This document shows, piece after piece, positions 54,230 through 62,049 of a DNA stretch of 64,000 bases. Source of the DNA: Qipengyuania citrea (GTDB lineage: Bacteria; Pseudomonadota; Alphaproteobacteria; Sphingomonadales; Sphingomonadaceae). A program made the translations under genes and the position numbers. The notes below the pieces were generated by a model, which saw only the letters and a list, made by a program, of their open reading frames with translations, was not told the origin of the DNA and searched no databases. How positions within the stretch are numbered: position 1 is the first letter of the stretch; each line of letters starts with the position of its first letter. Where the stretch lies: contig NZ_JALJZT010000002.1 in the NCBI RefSeq assembly GCF_024171405.1, positions 2,232,001 through 2,296,000 of the forward strand, read 5' to 3'.

Positions 54230-57060
54230 TGTGCCGCTCCCCAGCTGGTGCCGGTGCCGATATCGACACCCAGCGGCACATCGAGCGTCACCGCGGGTTC
54301 GGCAGCGCCCGCCATGACCCGCTCGATAACCGCAGAGGCGGCGGCAACATCGGCTTCGGGCAATTCGAACACCAGTTCGTCATGTACCTGCAGCAGCATG
54401 CGGACATGGCCCAGCCCGGCTTCCTGCAGGGCGGGCATCATGCGGACCATCGCGCGCTTGATGATGTCGGCGCTGGTCCCCTGGATCGGCGCATTGATCG
54501 CTGCGCGCTCGCTGCCCTGCCGTTCGGCCTGGTTCTTCGAACCGATCCGCGGGAACCAGGTCTTGCGCCCGAACAGCGTTTCCGAATAGCCGCGTTCGCG
54601 GACTTCCTCGAGCGTACGGACGATGTATTTCTGGATGCCGGGGAAGCGCTGGAAATAGGTGTCGATCATCGCCTGCGCCTCATCCGCCTCGACCCCCAGG
54701 CGTCCGCCCAGGCCCCAGCGCGAGATACCGTAGAGGATGGCGAAATTGATCGTCTTGGCGCGTCCGCGCGTATCGCGATTGACCTCGCCGAACATCTCGA
54801 TCGCGGTGCGCGCGTGGATGTCCTCGCCTTGCGCGAAGGCTTCCTTCAAACTCGGCACGTCGGCCATATGCGCCGCCAGCCGCAGCTCGATCTGGCTGTA
54901 ATCGGCGGCGAGCAGGACATGGCCCGGCTCGGCGACGAAGGCCTCGCGGATCTGGCGACCGATCTCGGTGCGGATCGGGATGTTCTGCAGGTTAGGATCG
55001 GTGGAACTGAGCCGCCCGGTCTGCGCGCCGACCAGGCTGTAGCTGGTATGCACGCGGCCCGTCTGCGGGTTAATCGCTTCCTGCAGCGCATCGGTATAAG
55101 TGCTCTTGAGCTTGGCGAGCTGGCGCCATTCGAGTATCTTGGCCGCAATCGGCGCGCCTTCGCCCGACAGACGTTCGAGCACGCTCTGGTCGGTCGAATA
55201 CTGCCCGCTCTTGCCCTTCTTGCCGCCTTTGTAGCCGAGCGTGACGAACAGCACTTCGCCCAATTGCTTGGGGCTGCCGACGGTGAATTCGGTCCCCGCA
55301 ATCGCGTGGATTTCCTTCTCCAGCCGGGCGGTTTCGCCGGCGAATTCCTCGGACAATCTGGCCAGCCGCGCACGGTCGACCTTGATCCCGTGCCGTTCCA
55401 TCTGCGCCACCACCGGGACCAGCTGGCGGTCGACCCGCTCGTAGATCTTCGTCCCGCCTTCGGTCGCGAGCCGCGGTTTCAGCTGCTGGTAGAGCCGCCA
55501 GGTGACATCGGCATCCTCGGCGGCATATGCGGTCGCCTTGTCGAGCGGCACTTCACCAAAGGGGATCGCCTTGCGCCCGGTGCCGCACAATTCCTTGAAG
55601 GTCAGGCAGGTATGGCCGAGATGGCGTTCGGCCAGTTCGTCCATCCCGTGACCGCCGCCGATCCCGTCGAGCTGGCGCCCGGCATCGAGATCGAAGCTGA
55701 TGATCATCGTATCGTCGACCGGCGATACCGCCACGCCGTTGCGCGCCAGCACGTTGAGATCGTATTTGCCGTTGTGGAACACCTTGAGCACGGCATCATC
55801 CGCCAGAAGCGGCGCGAGCGCGTGGAGCGCGGCAGCCTTGTCGATCTGCACCGGCTTCTCGGCAAACATGTCGCTGCCGCCATGACCGAGCGGGATATAG
55901 CAGGCATCATTGGCGCCCAGCGCCAGGCTGATGCCGACCAAATCGCACTGCATGCAATCGAGCGAGCTGGTTTCGGTATCGACCGCGACCAGCCGTGCGG
56001 CCTGCGCGCGTTCGACCCAGGCCTCGAGCCGGTCGAGCGTCTGGACGCATTCATAGGCGCTGCGATCGACCGCGGGAAAATCGGGCAGCGGCTGGCGATT
56101 GCCCGCCGCATTGGCGGGCGCGCCGGCCGTGTCGCGCTTCGCCGGGTCGAGATCGGTGGTGCGCGAGGGGCTGCCATTGCCTGCCTCGAGCCGTTTGAGC
56201 AGGCTGGAGAAGCCATGCTTGCCGAGGAAGGCGGCGAGCGGTTCGCTGGGGACCTGGTCGAGCTTCATGTCGTCGAGCGACACGGGCAGGCCGCAATCCT
56301 CGCGCAGCGTCACCAGCACGCGGCTGAGCTCGGCATCGGCGCGATATTCGAGCAGGCGTTCCTTGAGCTTGCTTTTCTTCATGCCCTCTGCCGCATCGAG
56401 CGCAGCGGTCAGTCCGCCATGTTCGGCGATCAGGCGGCTGGCAGTCTTGGGCCCGACGCCGAAGATGCCGGGGATGTTGTCGACCGAATCGCCCATCAGC
56501 GCGAGGACATCGCCAACCTTTTCGGGCGGGACGCCGAATTTCTCCTCGACCTCCTCGATATAGATGCGCGCGTTCTTCATCGTGTCGAGCATGTCGATCC
56601 GCGCGCCGTCCTGCTCGCCGACAAGCTGCATAAGATCCTTGTCGGAGGAGACGATCGTGACGTTCCACCCCTGCCGCTGCGCTTCGCGTGCGTAGGATGC
56701 GATCATGTCGTCCGCCTCGACATCGGGTTCCTCGATGCACGGCAGGCTGAAGGCGCGGGTGGCGTCGCGGATCAGCGGGAACTGGGGCACCAGATCCTCC
56801 GGCGGCGGGGGCCGGTTGGCCTTGTACTTGTCGTAGATCTCGTTGCGGAAGCTGCGGCTCGACTTGTCGAGAATCACTGCCAGATGCGTCGGCCCATCGG
56901 CCTTGTGCAGATCGTCGGCCAGCTTCCACAGCATGGTGGTATAGCCATAGACCGCGCCCACCGGTGTCCCTTCGGGGTCGGTCAGCGGGGGGAGGCGATG
57001 ATAGGCACGGAAGATATAGGCCGAGCCATCGACGAGGTAGAGATGCGGTGTTTCAGCCAT
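54226..57060 (-). CDS. polA: DNA polymerase I
   Basis: The 944-aa protein has all three domains: the 5'-3' exonuclease (LVDGSAYIFRAYH; DVEADDMIASYA; VSSDKDLMQL), a 3'-5' exonuclease with intact Asp-x-Glu (VAVDTETSSLD) and YAAEDADVTWRLY, and the polymerase with motif A LLAADYSQIELR, the O-helix RGRAKTINFAILYGIS and motif C LLQVHDELVFE. It fills gaps and removes RNA primers. The start at MAETPHLYLVDG is the conserved one. It ends four bases inside the potential kinase start. Confidence 0.96.
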   Translation of the reverse strand: MAETPHLYLVDGSAYIFRAYHRLPPLTDPEGTPVGAVYGYTTMLWKLADDLHKADGPTHLAVILDKSSRSFRNEIYDKYKANRPPPPEDLVPQFPLIRDATRAFSLPCIEEPDVEADDMIASYAREAQRQGWNVTIVSSDKDLMQLVGEQDGARIDMLDTMKNARIYIEEVEEKFGVPPEKVGDVLALMGDSVDNIPGIFGVGPKTASRLIAEHGGLTAALDAAEGMKKSKLKERLLEYRADAELSRVLVTLREDCGLPVSLDDMKLDQVPSEPLAAFLGKHGFSSLLKRLEAGNGSPSRTTDLDPAKRDTAGAPANAAGNRQPLPDFPAVDRSAYECVQTLDRLEAWVERAQAARLVAVDTETSSLDCMQCDLVGISLALGANDACYIPLGHGGSDMFAEKPVQIDKAAALHALAPLLADDAVLKVFHNGKYDLNVLARNGVAVSPVDDTMIISFDLDAGRQLDGIGGGHGMDELAERHLGHTCLTFKELCGTGRKAIPFGEVPLDKATAYAAEDADVTWRLYQQLKPRLATEGGTKIYERVDRQLVPVVAQMERHGIKVDRARLARLSEEFAGETARLEKEIHAIAGTEFTVGSPKQLGEVLFVTLGYKGGKKGKSGQYSTDQSVLERLSGEGAPIAAKILEWRQLAKLKSTYTDALQEAINPQTGRVHTSYSLVGAQTGRLSSTDPNLQNIPIRTEIGRQIREAFVAEPGHVLLAADYSQIELRLAAHMADVPSLKEAFAQGEDIHARTAIEMFGEVNRDTRGRAKTINFAILYGISRWGLGGRLGVEADEAQAMIDTYFQRFPGIQKYIVRTLEEVRERGYSETLFGRKTWFPRIGSKNQAERQGSERAAINAPIQGTSADIIKRAMVRMMPALQEAGLGHVRMLLQVHDELVFELPEADVAAASAVIERVMAGAAEPAVTLDVPLGVDIGTGTSWGAAH

Positions 57061-57306
57061 GGCCAAGCGGCTTAGCAACGGCTTGGCACAATGGGGAGCG
57101 CGATTTTCGCCCATCCCCACAAGTCGCGGAATTCTGTCGATTTTGGCCAAAATGAGACCGGAATGTGGCAAGATTGCGGTGAATCTGCTTGCCGTGCCCC
57201 ATTTCTGCCATTATTCAGACGCTGTGAGGCCCCAATGGGGTTTCGCGCGGGAGGGGCCACTGGCCTTGCACCGCACCCAACACTCGCTGTTCAAGGATTT
57301 AGAACT

Positions 57307-57561
57307 ATGCGCAAGATCGCTCTTTTCGCTGCTGCTTCGGCCGCTGCCCTGACCCTCGCCGCTTGCTCGGAAGCTACCGAAGACAGCGCCGAAGCAACTG
57401 CCGATTCGGTTGCTGCCGACGCTGAAGCCAACATGGAAGCCACTGGCGAAGCCATGGAAGCCGGCGCTGACGAAATCGCTGCTGACGCCGATGCAACTGC
57501 TGCTGAAGTCGAAGCTGCTGTCGAAGGCGACGAAACTGCTGCTGAAGCTGAAGTCGACTAA
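57307..57561 (+). CDS. Small acidic lipoprotein, low complexity
   Basis: The 84-aa product has a lipoprotein signal with lipobox LAAC (Cys20). Its mature part is almost only Ala, Glu, Asp and Thr in an alternating pattern (ATADSVAADAEANMEAT), suggesting a helical acidic tail. It resembles the small lipoprotein at 2643-2894 in design. A strong terminator follows. Function unknown; the composition suggests an abundant surface or stress protein. Confidence 0.8.
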   Translation: MRKIALFAAASAAALTLAACSEATEDSAEATADSVAADAEANMEATGEAMEAGADEIAADADATAAEVEAAVEGDETAAEAEVD

Positions 57562-57601
57562 TTCGATTTCGCTTCGCGGACGGTTTTACGTTCACGAACA
57601 G

Positions 57602-57634
57602 AAAGGGCGGTGCCTCACGGCGCCGCCCTTTTTG
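57602..57634 (+). terminator. Rho-independent terminator after the small lipoprotein gene
   Basis: The stem AAAGGGCGG (57602-57610) pairs with CCGCCCTTT (57623-57631), with an inner GCC/GGC pair in the loop, followed by further T residues. It lies 40 bases past the stop and serves the lipoprotein transcript. Confidence 0.88.
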
Positions 57635-57658
57635 TTTGTCCGGATGGTAAGCTGGGGG

Positions 57659-58675
57659 TCAGTCCCCGCCGTAGTCCGCCGTGGCCCAGTTGCGGCCGTC
57701 CTGCGCTTCGCGGCCAAATCCGTCATACAGCGCCTGGGTGATGGTCGAGATCCGCGAATCGCGATTGTAGCGCGCTTCGAGCTTGCGCGTGCGGCTGCCG
57801 TTTTCCACCGCCATCGACGGGCTTTGCCCGGTGACATAGATCGCGGCGGCAATCGCGCGCCCATCGGGCGTATGGAAAATACCGATATCGCTCGCGGTCC
57901 GCGCAAGCGTCCCGGTCTTGTGCGCCAGATTGGCGCTGAGCGGCAGCGCCGAACGCATCCGCTGCTTGCCGGTCGTGGTTTCTTCCATCGCGTCGAGCAG
58001 GACGCGGCGCGAATAATCGCTCAGCCACTTGCCCTGGTAAATCCCGGCGAGCAGCTGGCCCATGGCGCGCGGGGTCGCGCTGTCCTTGGTATCGACGCTC
58101 CAGGCGGGGTCGATGCGGCCATCCTCGCGGATGAGCGTGGCGATATCGCGGGTCAGCTGGAACCCTTCGATCCCGGCATCTTCCATCCATTTGTTGACTG
58201 CGCGCGGGCCGCCGACTGCGGCAAGCAGCGCGTCGGTGCAATCGTTGCAGCTCTTGCTGATCATCAGGCTGAGATGACGGTAGGCGGGCATATAGGCCCC
58301 GCCCGGACGCGGCAGGCGAAACTCGCTCGTCAGGCTCCACCGGCCGGCATCGACACCCGCCAGATAGGTCGCGGCAATCGCGACCTTGCTGGTGCTGGCC
58401 ATTGGGAAACGCTGGTCGGCCAACACGCCGACCTCGCGCCCGGTCGACAGATCGATCGCATAGACGCCGATCCGCCCGTTCGACCCTTCCGCCAATTGCG
58501 CGATCTGGCGCTCGAGCGGGGTCGCATACAGCGCGTCATAGCTTGGCGGGGTCCGAACCTCGGTCCCCAGAACAGTGTCGAATTGGGATTCGAAGCCATT
58601 GCCCTGCGCCAGCGTGGGCGTGGCGCATGCCATCGCCGCAATCGCCAGCAGTCGTCCGAAAAGTCTGTTACCCAT
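57659..58675 (-). CDS. Secreted serine hydrolase, class A beta-lactamase fold
   Basis: The 338-aa protein has a signal peptide (ends ATPTLAQ). Class A landmarks are the S-x-x-K in FPMASTSKVAIAA, SCN in place of the usual SDN (SKSCNDCTDALL), and KTG in LAHKTGTL. A block DTKDSATPRAM matches the region after the omega loop. Whether it hydrolyses beta-lactams is uncertain, because the SDN Asp is replaced and the general-base Glu cannot be placed. Other family members act on peptidoglycan. Confidence 0.78.
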   Translation of the reverse strand: MGNRLFGRLLAIAAMACATPTLAQGNGFESQFDTVLGTEVRTPPSYDALYATPLERQIAQLAEGSNGRIGVYAIDLSTGREVGVLADQRFPMASTSKVAIAATYLAGVDAGRWSLTSEFRLPRPGGAYMPAYRHLSLMISKSCNDCTDALLAAVGGPRAVNKWMEDAGIEGFQLTRDIATLIREDGRIDPAWSVDTKDSATPRAMGQLLAGIYQGKWLSDYSRRVLLDAMEETTTGKQRMRSALPLSANLAHKTGTLARTASDIGIFHTPDGRAIAAAIYVTGQSPSMAVENGSRTRKLEARYNRDSRISTITQALYDGFGREAQDGRNWATADYGGD

Positions 58676-58814
58676 ACTGACCCTGTATACCTTTCAAGGT
58701 TAGGCGAAGCTTAATGCTGATCGATTGGGGCTAGACAAGGGCGCCGCGATGAAAAGTGTTGCGCGCGCGACAGGTTCGGTGATCGCCGCGTTACTTTGAT
58801 GCGGGAAGCATCGA

Positions 58815-59222
58815 TCAGGCGTTGGCAATCACCTGTTCGATCCGCTCGGTCGGCTCGCCAGACATGGTCTTGTCGATCTCACCGACCAGCCGCTTTTCCA
58901 GTTCGGAATGATAATGGCGGCGCATTTCGCCCAATGTCTTGGGATCCGCGATCACCAGTACATTGTCGATCTCTCCCGCGATTGCCTTGGCGTTGAGCCA
59001 TTCGCTGGCCGCGGCGCCATGCGCGAGCTCGTTGAGATCGGTGCGCCCATGCTGCTGACCACCTGCGTCCTGATGCTTCACCCCGGCGCTGAAATTGGTC
59101 GCCGACAGATCTGGTTTTTCGGCTGCCCCAAGCTTGGGTTCGAGCGGCTGGCCGCTGTTGCGCATCACGATGAAGTTCTCGCCGTCGACGATGGCGACAT
59201 GGGCATTGGTGGGAAGGCGCAT
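58815..59222 (-). CDS. Host-attachment (baeRF-type) family protein
   Basis: The 135-aa protein matches the family once named protein required for attachment to host cells: HVAIVDGENFIVMRNSG at the start, AASEWLNAKAIAGEIDNVLVIADPKTLGEMRRHYHSELEKRLVGEIDKTMSGEPTERIEQVI at the end. It shares the eRF1 domain 2/baeRF fold, linked to ribosome-related stress. No signal peptide. The ATG at 59222 fits the conserved N-terminus. Confidence 0.85.
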   Translation of the reverse strand: MRLPTNAHVAIVDGENFIVMRNSGQPLEPKLGAAEKPDLSATNFSAGVKHQDAGGQQHGRTDLNELAHGAAASEWLNAKAIAGEIDNVLVIADPKTLGEMRRHYHSELEKRLVGEIDKTMSGEPTERIEQVIANA

Positions 59223-59319
59223 GGAGTCTCCTCTGGATTGTTGCTTGCCCTGACAACGATCGAGGCGGCGATGAGGTCCGGGCTTGAGCAACGGCCCGTT
59301 TCAATGCACAACTCATTCT

Positions 59320-60669
59320 ATGGGAGAGACGGAAAGCGCGGGCGCGCTGGAGCAGGGACTGGCGCAGGCGCTCGCACGCGCCGGTATGGCCGCACCCGAG
59401 GGGATCACGCGGCTGACGGGCGGTGCAACCATGGAAAGCTGGCGCTTTACGAGCGGCGACGGGGATTATGTCCTGCGCCGCGCGCCCAGCCTGTCGTTCA
59501 TGGAAGACCGACCCTTCGGACACGGTACCGAGGCCGCGATCATCCGCGCCGCGCATGGCGCAGGCGTCACTGCCCCCGAAGTGCTGGTCGAATTGCAGCC
59601 CGGCGACGGCATCGGCAGCGGTTTCGTGATGCGCGCCTTGCCCGGGACGCCCGATCCGCGCGCTATCTTGGCGATGGACGAGCCCGCGCAATTGCTCCGT
59701 CAGGTGGCGCGCGACCTGGCGAAAATCCATTCGCTGCCGCGCGCCGCGCTGCCCGGAGATGTGCCCGAAATGGACTATGCCGAGGCAGTCGACGGCCTCG
59801 CCGTGCAGTTCGAGGAGGCCGGCGCCGACCGCCCGATCATCGCGCTCGGCCTGCGCTGGCTGCGCGATAACCTGCCCGAGCGTGTCGAGCCGGTGCTCAA
59901 CCATGGCGACTACCGGCTGGGCAATCTGTTGGCGCAGGATTCGCAGCTGACCGGCGTGCTCGACTGGGAGCTGGCGCATTTCGGCGATCGCCACGAGGAC
60001 CTCGCTTTCGGCTGCATGGCGGTGTGGCGCTTTGCCCGGGTCGACCGGCCTGCGCTCGGGCTGGGATCGCTGCAGGACTATGTCGATGCCTATGAAGCCG
60101 AAAGCGGCGCGCAGGTGGATGCCGGGCGGTTCCGCTTCTGGCTGGTCTATCGCACGGTGTGGTGGGCGCTCGGCTGCCTGCGCATGGCGAGCTTCTGGCG
60201 CAGCGGCGATGATCGCATGCTCGAACGGGTGGTAATCTCGCGGCGGACGAGCGAGCAGGAGCTCGACCTGCTCCTGCTGCTCGAAGAGGATGCCCCGGCC
60301 GCCGAACAGGCTCGGCCCGTGCCCCCGGCCGACGATCCGCTCGAACCCGATGGCGAGGCGAGCGCCGGCGAAATCGCCACTGCGATCGCCGAATGGCTCG
60401 GCACGGTGAAGGACCGGATGGAGGGGCATGACCGCTTCCAGCTGGCAGTCGCGCGCAATGCGCTGGGCATGATCGCGCGCAATGACGCGGCCGCCACGCA
60501 GAGCGAAGACGCCATGCTCGCGCAGGATCTGCTCGACGGCAAGGCGACGCTGGCAACCCCCGGCCTGCTGGCGATGCTGCGCCGCGCCGCGCTCGACAAG
60601 CTGGCCGCCGACGTACCCAAATACCCGATGCTCGCGCTCGCGCAGGCCAAATGGACAGGAGAGGATTGA
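59320..60669 (+). CDS. APH-type kinase fused to DUF6285 (LvaAB-like)
   Basis: The 449-aa protein has an aminoglycoside-phosphotransferase-like kinase domain (about residues 1-300) with the Brenner motif NHGDYRLGNLL and the Mg-binding Asp in GVLDWELAHFGDRHEDLAF. After a Pro/Glu linker comes a C-terminal DUF6285-like helical domain (EIATAIAEWLGTVKDRMEGHDRFQLAVARNALGMIARN). In the levulinate pathway a related kinase (LvaA) with a small partner (LvaB) phosphorylates 4-hydroxyacyl-CoA; here both would be one chain. It overlaps the next acyl-CoA dehydrogenase gene by one base. The start is ATG 59320. Confidence 0.85.
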   Translation: MGETESAGALEQGLAQALARAGMAAPEGITRLTGGATMESWRFTSGDGDYVLRRAPSLSFMEDRPFGHGTEAAIIRAAHGAGVTAPEVLVELQPGDGIGSGFVMRALPGTPDPRAILAMDEPAQLLRQVARDLAKIHSLPRAALPGDVPEMDYAEAVDGLAVQFEEAGADRPIIALGLRWLRDNLPERVEPVLNHGDYRLGNLLAQDSQLTGVLDWELAHFGDRHEDLAFGCMAVWRFARVDRPALGLGSLQDYVDAYEAESGAQVDAGRFRFWLVYRTVWWALGCLRMASFWRSGDDRMLERVVISRRTSEQELDLLLLLEEDAPAAEQARPVPPADDPLEPDGEASAGEIATAIAEWLGTVKDRMEGHDRFQLAVARNALGMIARNDAAATQSEDAMLAQDLLDGKATLATPGLLAMLRRAALDKLAADVPKYPMLALAQAKWTGED

Positions 60670-61961
60670 TGGACTTCGCGATACCGCAGGACCTCGAGGA
60701 CTATTACGCCGAGCTGGAAGGCTTCATCGACAGCACCATCGCGCCGCTGGTGGCGCGCGACGACAACATCCGCTTTTTCGATCACCGCCGCGAGGATGCG
60801 CGCACCGACTGGGATCGCGGCGGCCTGCCGAGCCACGATTGGGAAGACCTGCTGCGCGAATGCCGCAAGGCCGCCGACGAGGCAGGCCACTGGCGCTTCT
60901 CCGCGCCGAAGAAATACGGCGGCAAGGATGGTTCGAACCTGTGGATGGCGGTCATCCGCGACCGCTTCGCGCAGCGCGGGCTGGGGCTGCACAACGATCT
61001 GCAGAACGAACATTCGATCGTCGGCAATTTCCCCTTCGTCGCGATGTTCGAAACCTTCGGTACCGAAGACCAGAAACAGGAATTCATTACCGGTGGCTTC
61101 GAAGGCACGCGCCGGGTCGCCTTCGGCCTGACCGAGCCCGACCACGGTTCCGACGCCACCTGGATGGAAACCAGGGCGGTGCGCGAGACGCGTGACGGGG
61201 TTTCCGGCTGGCGCATCGATGGCGAGAAGATGTGGATCACCGGCATGCATGTCGCCACGCATTGCGCGATGTTCGCGCGCACCGGCGGCGAGAATGGCGA
61301 TGCCAGCGGGATCACCTGCTTTCTTGTTCCGAACCCCACACCGGGCCTCGAGATCGAGGAATGGATGTGGACCTTCAACATGCCCACCGATCACCCGCGC
61401 CTGTCGGTCAACAATGTCTGGGTGCCCGACGAGGCGATCCTCGGGGTCGAGGGGCGAGGGCTCGCGCTGGCGCAGAGCTTCGTCCACCAGAACCGCATCC
61501 GGCAGGCCGCATCGAGCCTTGGCGCGGCGCAATATTGCGTGGAAGAAAGCGTCAAATACGCGCGGACCCGCAAGCCGTTCGGCGAGGAACTGGCGCGCAA
61601 CCAGGCGATCCAGTTCCCGCTGGTCGAGCTCGCGACGCAATGCGAAATGCTGCGGCTGCTGATCTACAAGACTGCCTGGGACATGGACAACATGCCGCAT
61701 GAAGAGATCGAGAAGACGATCTCCGACAAGGTCTCGATGTGCAATTACTGGGCGAACCGGCTGGTGTGCGAAGCCGCTGACCGCGCAATGCAGGTACATG
61801 GCGGGATCGGCTATTCGCGGCACAAGCCATTCGAGCATATCTATCGCCACCACCGCCGCTACCGCATCACCGAAGGGGCGGAGGAAATTCAGATGCGCAA
61901 GGTCGGCGCCTATCTGTTCGGCTATCTCGGTCCGCGCCGCGGGAAGTTCTCCGCAGCCTGA
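60669..61961 (+). CDS. Acyl-CoA dehydrogenase family protein (ACAD11/LvaC-like)
   Basis: The 430-aa FAD enzyme has the ACAD blocks FGLTEPDHGSDATWMETRA, WITGMHVATHCAMFARTG and, near the end, AADRAMQVHGGIGYSRHKPFEHIYRHHRRYRITEGAEEIQ. It starts in the stop of the APH-type kinase gene (TGATG). Kinase plus ACAD is the arrangement of the human ACAD10/11 fusions and of LvaABC, which turn 4-hydroxyacyl-CoA into 3-hydroxyacyl-CoA. Plain beta-oxidation is the alternative. Confidence 0.92.
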   Translation: MDFAIPQDLEDYYAELEGFIDSTIAPLVARDDNIRFFDHRREDARTDWDRGGLPSHDWEDLLRECRKAADEAGHWRFSAPKKYGGKDGSNLWMAVIRDRFAQRGLGLHNDLQNEHSIVGNFPFVAMFETFGTEDQKQEFITGGFEGTRRVAFGLTEPDHGSDATWMETRAVRETRDGVSGWRIDGEKMWITGMHVATHCAMFARTGGENGDASGITCFLVPNPTPGLEIEEWMWTFNMPTDHPRLSVNNVWVPDEAILGVEGRGLALAQSFVHQNRIRQAASSLGAAQYCVEESVKYARTRKPFGEELARNQAIQFPLVELATQCEMLRLLIYKTAWDMDNMPHEEIEKTISDKVSMCNYWANRLVCEAADRAMQVHGGIGYSRHKPFEHIYRHHRRYRITEGAEEIQMRKVGAYLFGYLGPRRGKFSAA

Positions 61962-62049
61962 CCGGGCGCGAAAGCGGTTCCCGAAATTGCCGCTTGACCG
62001 GCTGCGGATCGCAGGGCCTTTTGGGGCAGCAAACTTGGGGATCGACATT

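Noticed and set aside
54229-57075. A long plus-strand open frame of 948 codons
   Set aside because: It is the antisense shadow of polA, which has full motif support; similar long shadows lie opposite pmbA/mscS (36102-37547) and opposite the DUF305 gene (61867-63888).
57659-58675. Calling the serine hydrolase an antibiotic-resistance beta-lactamase
   Set aside because: SDN is SCN and the general-base Glu cannot be placed; only the fold family is supported.
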